NCBI GenBank assembly: GCA_020346205.1
Contig: CP070776.1
Location: 903,136-911,485 of the forward strand
Length of the DNA stretch: 8,350 nucleotides
Direction of reading: 5' to 3'
From: Deltaproteobacteria bacterium
GTDB taxonomy: Bacteria > Desulfobacterota > Desulfobulbia > Desulfobulbales > BM004
Within the stretch, counting starts at the first letter, position 1; each line of letters begins with the position of its first letter. A program made the translations under genes and the position numbers. The notes under the pieces were generated by a model, which worked only from the letters and a program-made list of their open reading frames with translations, searched no databases and was not told the DNA's origin. Below, piece by piece: positions 1-6,202 of the stretch.

Positions 1-101
1 GAGGTCACACCCGTTCCCGTTCCGATCACGGAAGTTAAGCTCCTCAGCGCCGATGGTACTGCATGGGAGACTGTGTGGGAGAGTAGGTCGCCGCCGAATC
101 C
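1..101 (+). rRNA. rrf: 5S ribosomal RNA, 3' part (5' end outside window)
   Basis: The sequence matches the conserved body of bacterial 5S rRNA. It has the loop-A/helix-III region (CCGATCACGGAAGTTAAGC), the highly conserved AGCGCCGATGGTACTGC segment, and the GGGAGAGTAGGTCGCCGCC stretch near the 3' end. Compared with the usual length of about 115-120 nt, roughly 15-20 nt of the 5' strand of helix I lie before base 1. The 3' end is placed at the last C before a T run and is an estimate. It is presumably the last gene of a 16S-23S-5S operon reading into the window, because a strong intrinsic terminator follows at once. Confidence 0.95.
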
Positions 102-107
102 TTTTTT

Positions 108-146
108 AAAATCCCTCATCCAAATATGGATGGGGGATTTTTTTTT
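108..146 (+). terminator. Intrinsic terminator of the rRNA operon
   Basis: A hairpin with 5' arm at 108-121 (AAAATCCCTCATCC) and 3' arm at 128-141 (GGATGGGGGATTTT) pairs over about 14 bp with one G-U wobble. The loop is six bases (AAATAT), and an uninterrupted T tract runs to base 146. It lies just after the 5S gene and should end rRNA transcription, so the following gene is likely to need its own promoter. Confidence 0.92.
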
Positions 147-187
147 GGGTCCAAAACAAAAGTAAACGGATTAAATAAATTTGTTGT

Positions 188-220
188 TTGACAGTTTTGC
201 TTGAATCTATAAAGGATAAT
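188..220 (+). promoter_or_regulatory. Candidate promoter for the glycosyltransferase pair
   Basis: A perfect TTGACA (188-193) lies in the 125-base stretch between the rRNA terminator and the first glycosyltransferase. Downstream are TATAAA (208-213, spacer 14) and GATAAT (215-220, spacer 21). Neither spacer is ideal, so the exact -10 element is uncertain. Position and composition fit a promoter for the two genes that follow, but this rests on motif reading alone. Confidence 0.3.
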
Positions 221-271
221 AAAAAGAGGGGGCTGTATATTACTTTCACCATTAAGATTTAAATCAATAGA

Positions 272-1723
272 ATGAAAAAGAAATATTTTCCAAATACATT
301 GGATAAAAAGCTGCCCCGCATCTTTTATCCAGTGTTCATATTTTCAGCATGTCTTATCCTTGCTGCAGGCCGTGGGGATTTATGGCTTGATGAAATCTGG
401 TCATTGCTTCTTGCTGAAGCGACCTCTTCAACCTGGGAAATCATGCAAATAAAGCATGATAACAATCACCTGTTAAACACTTTGTACATCTATATTCTTG
501 GTGAACAGGAACGGTTCTTTCTCTACAGGTTATTGGCAATGGTAAGCGGAATTGCAACGATCTATCTTATAAGCTTGCAGGCAAGAACCTGGGGCAAAAC
601 CGAAAGCGTAATTGCATTATTGCTGGCAGGAACCTCATACCCGTTGATCCTGTATTTCTCAGAGGCCAGGGGTTATGCCCCGGCAATCTTCTTTGCCATT
701 TCCACTTTTATTGTCCTGCAAAAATATGAGGAGCAAAAAACGCCATTACGGCTTATTGGCATCTGGTTATTAATTTCCCTGGGACTGCTTTCACACCTGA
801 CATTTATTATCTTCTTCCTAAGCATTTTTATTTACTCAGTATCGCTCTTATTTATTCACAACTCACGGGAAAGCCTGAAGTCCAGGATATCTGATTTACT
901 TCTTATCTATTGCATCCCGTTTGTTTTTGTTGCAGCCTTATATTTCTTCTTCATTCAACACCTTACTTTGGGCGGCGGCCCAGTCTACAATAAAATAGAT
1001 GTACTTTACAATATTGGAAGTTTCATACTTGGACTCCCTGCTCAAAACATTGTAAGAATATCAGGCTTTATTTTTTTACTTCTTTCATCAGTTACAGCAA
1101 TTATTTCACTTTATAAAAGCAGGGATCATTTATGGATCTTTTTCACAGGAATTCTCTTCATTGTACCTGCTCTCCTGATTCTGGTAACAAAACCTTCCTA
1201 CCTCTACTTCAGGTACTTTATAATTTGTTTCCCCTTTTATTATCTCCTGCTGAGCTATCTATTTGGCCGAATCTATCAAGCAAAATTAAAATCCGGAACT
1301 TATGCAGTCGTCTTGATTGTTACAACCCTGATGGTTGGTCATACATTCAAAATTCTGCCTTTGCTCAAATATGGAAGGGGGAATTACACAAATGCAATGA
1401 AATACATGCTACAAAACTCAACAGGTCAGACTGTTCGCATTGGAAGTGACCATGATTTCCGTAACGGTATGCTTTTAAAGTATTATTCCCGCTTTGCCCC
1501 ACCTGAGAGACAGATACATTTTATCAATAAGGACAATATAGTAACCCAAAAGCCTGATTGGCTGATTACCCATAACCAGGACCTAACTTACAATCCGCCG
1601 GAACAAATTATAATTAATAACAGCTTGATATATGAGTTCAGAAAAAAGTTTTCTTACTCAGGAGTATCTGGCTGGAATTGGTTTATATATAAGTTAGCGG
1701 ATTATGCTTATCCGAATCCGTAA
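272..1723 (+). CDS. Polytopic membrane glycosyltransferase, GT-C fold, GT39/PMT-like
   Basis: This 483-residue protein probably moves a sugar from a polyprenyl-phosphate donor to an acceptor on the outer face of the inner membrane. After a lysine-rich N-terminus comes a first membrane helix (about 17-33), followed directly by LWLDEIWS with the acidic pair D40-E41, the position of the catalytic Asp in the first periplasmic loop of GT-C enzymes. A second loop signature DNNHLLNTLY (63-72) and SEARGYAP (130-137) are typical of the GT39-like group. Many hydrophobic helices follow up to about residue 355, including RYFIICFPFYYLL (314-326), then a soluble tail of about 125 residues. The start has no recognisable Shine-Dalgarno (upstream AAATCAATAGA) but no better in-frame start is seen. 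The next gene begins 11 bases later, so they probably form an operon. Donor, acceptor and exact family are unknown; a Wzy-like or ArnT-like role is less likely but not excluded. Confidence 0.8.
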   Translation: MKKKYFPNTLDKKLPRIFYPVFIFSACLILAAGRGDLWLDEIWSLLLAEATSSTWEIMQIKHDNNHLLNTLYIYILGEQERFFLYRLLAMVSGIATIYLISLQARTWGKTESVIALLLAGTSYPLILYFSEARGYAPAIFFAISTFIVLQKYEEQKTPLRLIGIWLLISLGLLSHLTFIIFFLSIFIYSVSLLFIHNSRESLKSRISDLLLIYCIPFVFVAALYFFFIQHLTLGGGPVYNKIDVLYNIGSFILGLPAQNIVRISGFIFLLLSSVTAIISLYKSRDHLWIFFTGILFIVPALLILVTKPSYLYFRYFIICFPFYYLLLSYLFGRIYQAKLKSGTYAVVLIVTTLMVGHTFKILPLLKYGRGNYTNAMKYMLQNSTGQTVRIGSDHDFRNGMLLKYYSRFAPPERQIHFINKDNIVTQKPDWLITHNQDLTYNPPEQIIINNSLIYEFRKKFSYSGVSGWNWFIYKLADYAYPNP

Positions 1724-1734
1724 TAGAATTTATT

Positions 1735-3858
1735 ATGAAAAAGAAAAAGTTACTCAAACAGCGCCAGAAACAACTCAAAAAAAAGGTTTTTACCCCTGGA
1801 AAGGCTTATTCATTACAGCTATTCAATTCCGGCAGACTGCTGGAAGCTGCAAGTGAAAGTGCAACTGAATTAAAAATAGATCCCCGTAATGCTGAAGCGC
1901 TGTATGTCCAGGGCCTTGTTGCGAAACAGCAGGGCCAAAAAGCAACTGCAGTAGACTTCCTAAACCGTGCTGTTTCTGTGCAGCCATTTTTTGCAGAGGC
2001 ATATTTTGCTTTGGGTTCTACCCAGCACGAGCTTGGGGCCTTTGAGGAAGCGGTTCATGCCTATCAGAAAATTTTGTCCTGGGGGATAAAAACTCCAGTT
2101 ATCTTTAATAATCTGGGTAATTCCTTAAAGGAGCTGGGTGCGTTGGATAAGTCAATTATCCATTACAAAAAAGCAATACAGTTAGATAAAAATTACTATT
2201 TAGCCTTTTTCAATATGGGAATTGCCTACCATATTTACGGACAGCTAAAGGAAGCGGCAGAGTGCTTTCAGAAAGCCCTTGCTATAAACGCAGATTACTA
2301 TTTGGCATTAGATAACCTTGGAACAATATATGATGACCTGGGCAAGTTTGAAGAAGCTGTAACGTGCTATAAAAAATCCATTAAAATAAATAATAACAGC
2401 CCGGTATCTTTCAACAACCTTGCAAATGCGCAAAAAAAATTAGGCCTTTTGCAGGAGGCTCGGGATAATTGCAGAAAAGCTTTGCAGTTTGATGAGAATT
2501 TTGCCCCGGCACATAAAAATATGGGTACAATCTATCATGATATGGGGAAAGCGAGGGAGGCAGTTACCAGCTATCGAAAATCACTTTCCTGCGAACAGGA
2601 TCACAAAACCCATTCAAACCTCTTGTTCACATTAAATTATTTAGCCGACGTCGACCAGGAGGAGATATTTGCTGAATCACAACGCTGGCAGAAATTGTAT
2701 GCATCTAACATATCCTCAAAAAAACAAGTATATGAAAACAGCTGCGAAGATAAGAGTCGCTTGAGAATCGGCTATGTATCACCTGATTTCTGCGACCACT
2801 CGGTATCCTATTTTATTGAGCCTGTTATCCGGTCACATAGCAGGACAAAATTTAAGGTTTTTTGTTATGCCAATGTGAAGCAGCCTGACACTGTCACTGA
2901 ACGCCTGCAAAATGGTGCGGACTGCTGGCGTGATATTTCCCATAAAAGTGACCAGGAAGTTAAAGAACTTATTAGAACTGACAAAATAGATATTCTTGTC
3001 GACCTTGCAGGGCATACGGCTGCCAACAGATTATTGGTTTTTGCTTATAAACCTGCACCAATACAGGTTACCTGGCTTGGGCATCCAAACACTACCGGAT
3101 TAGATACTATTGATTATCGCCTGACTGATGCAATAGCTGACCCTCCGGGAAAAGAAAACGAACCATACACTGAGAAGCTGATTCATCTTGATCATGGTTT
3201 TCTGTGCTATCAACCAGACGCATCTGCCCCTGAAGTTACAGAGTTACCCTGCCTCAAGCAGGATTATATTACCTTTGGCAGTTTCAATAATCTGACCAAA
3301 TGCCAACCAGAAGTTATTAAGACTTGGGCGAAGATTCTCTCTTCTGTAAAAGACTCACACCTTGTTTTGAAGGCAAAGGGTCTGGAGGATACTGAAACTA
3401 GGGAAAACTATTTGAAAATGTTCACTGCAGAGGGAGTTGTAAATGACCGTATTGAACTGCTTGGCACACTGCCCCAAAAGGAAGATCACCTGAAACTTTA
3501 TAACAGGATTGATATCGGGCTTGATCCATTTCCTTATAATGGCACTACAACGACCTGCGAGGCCCTGTGGATGGGGGTGCCGGTGATAACAATCAGCGGT
3601 AACAGACATTCCGGGAGGGTCGGAGCGGACATTCTGCAGCGTATAGGCCTTAAGGAGCTGGTTGCAGCATCCGTTGAAGAGTATGTTTCAATAGCCCGGA
3701 CTCTGGCAGATGACCGGAAGCGCCTGCAGGAAATGCGCTCCAGGCTGCGTGATTTTCTGCAGGAGTCGGAACTCATGGACAGGCAACAGTTCACAAAAAC
3801 ACTAGAAGCTACCTATGAAAAATTCTGGTCACAATGGTGCGATCCATCTAACTCGTAA
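1735..3858 (+). CDS. TPR-repeat GT41 glycosyltransferase (OGT/SPINDLY-like)
   Basis: This 707-residue cytosolic protein probably glycosylates Ser/Thr of proteins. A basic N-terminus (MKKKKLLKQRQKQLKKK) precedes about eight tetratricopeptide units of 34 residues (roughly 24-291), with the alternating LG..Y/A and A...Y.KAL signatures, for example 122-155, 156-189 and 190-223. The catalytic half (about 342-700) is GT41: GYVSPDFCDHSVSYF with H355, LAGHT with H427, APIQVTWLGHPNTTGL (441-456), FGSFNNLTK with K522 at the position of the essential nucleotide-sugar-binding Lys, LDPFPYNGTTTTCEALW (596-612) and SGNRHSGRVG (621-630). Every expected GT41 block is present, so the gene looks intact. It lacks the long insert of animal OGT. 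The donor is uncertain: UDP-GlcNAc is the default, but the motifs resemble plant SPY, which uses GDP-fucose. It follows the membrane glycosyltransferase after 11 bases with no clear Shine-Dalgarno, so expression may depend on that gene. Confidence 0.9.
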   Translation: MKKKKLLKQRQKQLKKKVFTPGKAYSLQLFNSGRLLEAASESATELKIDPRNAEALYVQGLVAKQQGQKATAVDFLNRAVSVQPFFAEAYFALGSTQHELGAFEEAVHAYQKILSWGIKTPVIFNNLGNSLKELGALDKSIIHYKKAIQLDKNYYLAFFNMGIAYHIYGQLKEAAECFQKALAINADYYLALDNLGTIYDDLGKFEEAVTCYKKSIKINNNSPVSFNNLANAQKKLGLLQEARDNCRKALQFDENFAPAHKNMGTIYHDMGKAREAVTSYRKSLSCEQDHKTHSNLLFTLNYLADVDQEEIFAESQRWQKLYASNISSKKQVYENSCEDKSRLRIGYVSPDFCDHSVSYFIEPVIRSHSRTKFKVFCYANVKQPDTVTERLQNGADCWRDISHKSDQEVKELIRTDKIDILVDLAGHTAANRLLVFAYKPAPIQVTWLGHPNTTGLDTIDYRLTDAIADPPGKENEPYTEKLIHLDHGFLCYQPDASAPEVTELPCLKQDYITFGSFNNLTKCQPEVIKTWAKILSSVKDSHLVLKAKGLEDTETRENYLKMFTAEGVVNDRIELLGTLPQKEDHLKLYNRIDIGLDPFPYNGTTTTCEALWMGVPVITISGNRHSGRVGADILQRIGLKELVAASVEEYVSIARTLADDRKRLQEMRSRLRDFLQESELMDRQQFTKTLEATYEKFWSQWCDPSNS

Positions 3859-3907
3859 CCAACGAACTTTGGACAATTAAATGATTGGCGGCTGCTATTA
3901 AGGAAGA

Positions 3908-5563
3908 TCAAAATTTTCGGCTGCGGAATATATTAATGACCACAACCATGCCGAGAATAGCTGAAATGAGATACCCCACGAGGCCAATGGCTGGATAACC
4001 GAAAATAAGCGGTTTTACCCCTGTTGTGATAATCATTGAACTGCCGATAATAAGGGAGGCCAAAATAATAGAGAAGGATAGACGGTTGCTGACGTTATCC
4101 AGGCTCTTCTGCAACCCTCCCAGATTTTCATGCTTGAATTGTATGTTTAACTCTCCCTGCTCTACTTTCTGCAGAATACGTTGAATGGCGCCTGGCAGGT
4201 TGCTCTGTAATTTAAGATAGAAACGGAGTTGTCTTGTAAAACGACGCCAGACCTGGGAAGGACTCCAGCGTTCTATACCGAGCTGGATGATAAAAGGTTC
4301 TATTTCTGCGATAACGTCAAGCTCTGGAAAGAGTTGCCTGGCTGTGCCCTCAGCAGTTACCATGGTTTTAAACATCAAGGCCAGGTCACTGGGCAGTTTG
4401 ATATGATGGGTCCGGAGCATGTTATTAAGGTCCATGAGAAGCTGGCCCAGGTCCAGCTTGCCAATGGTTACACTATGATAGAGGTGGAGAATCTCTAAAA
4501 TATCACGCAGTAGCAACCGCTCATTGATCTGAGCTACATTTGCCCCTGTGAGAGCGACAAGAAGGTCTAAAACCTTTTCAGCCTCCATGTCAACAATGGC
4601 AGCTATTAATTCTACCATTTCGAAGCGTGTTTCAGGCGGAAGGATCCCGACTACCCCCCAGTCAAGCAGGCAAACCTCCTGATCTTCTACAATAAGAAAA
4701 TTTCCCGGATGGGGATCAGCGTGAAAGAAACCGTTTTCTAAAACCTGCTTAACAACCAGCCTGATCCCTGTTTTAGCCAAGTGCTCTCTCACTTCAACAT
4801 TATCTAATTGCAGATCTTTGAGCTTGACCCCTTCGATCAGGTCCATGGTCAAGACAGATGACCTGGTATAATCCTCATATACTTCCGGGATAATAACATC
4901 TTTTTCATCAGCCAGATTTTGACTGATAATCTGCATATTCCTTGCTTCCAGGGTAAAATTAAGTTCGCGCAGCAAGGCACGCTTCAATTCTTTGACCAGG
5001 TTGACAAAATCATAGGTGCGAGCAAATTCCAGGTGCTCACTCAAATAAGGAGCAGCGCCTTCAAGGATCTGAAGGTCAATCTCAACTGTACGTACTATAT
5101 CGGGACGCCTTATTTTTAAGGCCACCGGCACATTTTCTTCTTTAAGAACAGCTCGGTGCACCTGGGCAAGGGAGCCGGCTGCCAGGGGCTCCTCTTCAAT
5201 TAAACTGAATAACTCATCTAAAGGTTTTTTAAGGGCCTTTTGCAGCACCCCCATGATTTCTTCAAAAGGAACAGATGTAACGTTGTCCTGCAGCCTTTCT
5301 AGTTCCTTGATAAGTTCGGCGGGCAGCAGGTCACCCCTCAAACTCAGAATCTGGCCGAACTTGACAAATGTGGGGCCCAACTCCTCCAGGCTGCGGCGTA
5401 GCCGTTCCCAGGTACTCATCTCCGGAAGAGCAATCCTGGTTTTACTTATGAGGATTTTTCCAGGCAGTTGCAGACGCTCGGCTACATCATCAAAGCCATA
5501 TTTGAACAGGACTGCTACAATATCACGAAAACGCCCCAATTTAGAAAGAGCAAGAATATCCAT
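3908..5563 (-). CDS. ubiB: UbiB/AarF/COQ8-family atypical kinase-like protein
   Basis: This 551-residue membrane-anchored protein belongs to the ABC1/UbiB family, ATPases or atypical kinases that support quinone biosynthesis and lipid handling. Family marks in order: FVKFGQ (66-71, the KxGQ motif) with LSLRGDLLP after it; PLAAGSLAQVH (126-136, the nucleotide loop, usually A-rich); VALKIRRP with Lys150; ELNFTLEARN (200-209); HADPHPGNF (281-289, catalytic loop); and LLDWG (299-303) in the place of the metal-binding DFG. Two C-terminal hydrophobic helices (about 495-515 and 522-545) form the usual membrane hairpin. Length fits the family. It starts 10 bases after the phasin-like gene and is surely cotranscribed with it. 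Its own Shine-Dalgarno is weak, so coupling to the upstream gene is likely. In an anaerobe the quinone would more likely be menaquinone than ubiquinone, so the gene symbol marks the family and not a proven function. Confidence 0.93.
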   Translation of the reverse strand: MDILALSKLGRFRDIVAVLFKYGFDDVAERLQLPGKILISKTRIALPEMSTWERLRRSLEELGPTFVKFGQILSLRGDLLPAELIKELERLQDNVTSVPFEEIMGVLQKALKKPLDELFSLIEEEPLAAGSLAQVHRAVLKEENVPVALKIRRPDIVRTVEIDLQILEGAAPYLSEHLEFARTYDFVNLVKELKRALLRELNFTLEARNMQIISQNLADEKDVIIPEVYEDYTRSSVLTMDLIEGVKLKDLQLDNVEVREHLAKTGIRLVVKQVLENGFFHADPHPGNFLIVEDQEVCLLDWGVVGILPPETRFEMVELIAAIVDMEAEKVLDLLVALTGANVAQINERLLLRDILEILHLYHSVTIGKLDLGQLLMDLNNMLRTHHIKLPSDLALMFKTMVTAEGTARQLFPELDVIAEIEPFIIQLGIERWSPSQVWRRFTRQLRFYLKLQSNLPGAIQRILQKVEQGELNIQFKHENLGGLQKSLDNVSNRLSFSIILASLIIGSSMIITTGVKPLIFGYPAIGLVGYLISAILGMVVVINIFRSRKF

Positions 5564-5573
5564 GGCAGAATTC

Positions 5574-5897
5574 TTATGCTGTTTCCTTACTCTTCAACTC
5601 TTGAGCTTTAAGGCGCTTATCCATAGCTTTCACCTTTTTCTCAAGCTTTTTCAAATCGGTGGCTTTGCAGATATCCATATTTGTCAAAAAACCCTTTACT
5701 GTTTCCTGCAGTCTTGCTTCAAAGTCGGTCCACTGTTTCTCGCCGCTCTCAAGAAGTTCCTGGCCCATTTTCTCTGCTTCATCCCGCGACATCTTCCCTT
5801 CTTCAACAAGTTTTTCCAGAACACTTTCCAGTTTTGTCTTGGTGACAACCGCCAGCCCCAATCCAGCAAACAGACTCTTCTTGAAAATTTCAAACAT
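5574..5897 (-). CDS. Phasin-like small helical protein paired with UbiB
   Basis: This 107-residue protein starts MFEIFKKSLFAGLGLAVVTK, a short amphipathic/hydrophobic segment. The rest is highly charged and predicted helical: KLVEEGKMSRDEAEKMGQELLE (about 29-50 in the corrected numbering), a middle helix (about 52-72), and a C-terminal heptad-like DLKKLEKKVKAMDKRL (81-96). This resembles the phasin-like family once annotated as polyhydroxyalkanoate synthesis regulators. The open frame extends 23 codons upstream to 5966, but the Met at 5895-5897 has a perfect Shine-Dalgarno (AGGAGGT, five bases before it), and the upstream codons give a basic, non-conserved-looking tail, so the shorter form is chosen. 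It lies 10 bases ahead of the UbiB gene. No PHA synthase is visible, so granule binding is unproven; an accessory or scaffolding role for UbiB is an alternative. Confidence 0.8.
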   Translation of the reverse strand: MFEIFKKSLFAGLGLAVVTKTKLESVLEKLVEEGKMSRDEAEKMGQELLESGEKQWTDFEARLQETVKGFLTNMDICKATDLKKLEKKVKAMDKRLKAQELKSKETA

Positions 5898-5901
5898 GGC
5901 G

Positions 5902-5909
5902 CACCTCCT
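5902..5909 (-). promoter_or_regulatory. Strong ribosome binding site that fixes the phasin-like start
   Basis: Read on the minus strand the bases are AGGAGGTG, a full match to the 3' end of 16S rRNA, with only GCGCC between AGGAGGT and the ATG at 5897. It is the only perfect Shine-Dalgarno among the six starts in the window and decides in favour of the 107-residue product over the 130-residue extension. Confidence 0.85.
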
Positions 5910-5997
5910 GGTTTTTTTGACAAACTTCCTTCGAGTTTCATATACGGTAGACGATTTCCTACCCATTAAGCAAGAAACTTGAGTATAGAGAGTTTAC

Positions 5998-6015
5998 CTA
6001 ATAATACCTTATTAG
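5998..6015. repeat. Perfect inverted repeat, possible operator
   Basis: CTAATAA (5998-6004) and TTATTAG (6009-6015) are exact reverse complements separated by TACC, an 18-bp palindrome-like site. It lies just upstream of the minus-strand TATACT, a position suited to a dimeric regulator of the phasin-ubiB operon. Both arms are AT-rich, so chance occurrence is possible, and no T tract follows, which argues against a terminator. Confidence 0.4.
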
Positions 6016-6067
6016 CCCCAAAAGTCCGAACAAGTTTTTTCCATAACTGCTTGAATTCATGTAATTC

Positions 6068-6096
6068 TTGAAATTTTCCACTGAAAACTTTAAACT
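6068..6096 (+). promoter_or_regulatory. Candidate sigma-70 promoter of the glmU-like gene
   Basis: TTGAAA (6068-6073) and TAAACT (6091-6096) are separated by exactly 17 bases in the divergent region and point towards the glmU-like gene. A transcript from here would have a leader of roughly 100 bases. The match is good but the region is AT-rich, so it is a motif-based proposal. Confidence 0.4.
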
Positions 6097-6202
6097 TTAA
6101 TAAAATCTTCACAAATGCCTATTAAGTTGTTTTTGTGTCTGCCTGTCGATAAAAAATTAAACCTCTTTTGGGTCACATTTCACTAATTACTCTTGAACAA
6201 TC

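Larger units (their letters stand above)
5898..6202. other. Divergent intergenic region between phasin-ubiB and the glmU-like gene
   Basis: These 305 bases are AT-rich and hold no convincing gene. On the phasin side are the Shine-Dalgarno, a short dyad GGTAG-N8-CTACC (5946-5963), a TATACT on the minus strand (5982-5987) that might be a -10 element, and the CTAATAA/TTATTAG dyad. On the other side is a TTGAAA-N17-TAAACT candidate promoter. Two divergent transcripts probably start here, and the long leaders leave room for regulation. No known riboswitch is recognised. Confidence 0.6.

Noticed and set aside
1132..1449. Open frame of 105 codons inside the membrane glycosyltransferase gene
   Set aside because: It is an out-of-frame shadow of a gene with clear helices and motifs; its product is Cys/Ser-rich without recognisable features.
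1804..2607. Internal direct repeats in the GT41 gene as a possible DNA repeat array
   Set aside because: The periodicity is 102 bases, equal to the 34-residue TPR units; it is protein repetition with divergent nucleotides and not a CRISPR or satellite.
5946..5963. GGTAG-N8-CTACC inverted repeat
   Set aside because: Only five bases per arm with an eight-base centre; expected by chance in a window of this size.
5898..5966. N-terminal 23-residue extension of the phasin-like protein
   Set aside because: The extension covers the perfect Shine-Dalgarno of the inner Met and gives a basic, Thr/Arg-rich tail; the inner start is better supported.
5253..5969. Long open frame on the plus strand opposite ubiB and the phasin-like gene (238 codons)
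   Set aside because: It is antisense to two well-supported genes with family motifs; its translation is Ser/Leu/Phe-rich low-quality sequence with no domain, and it has no ribosome site.
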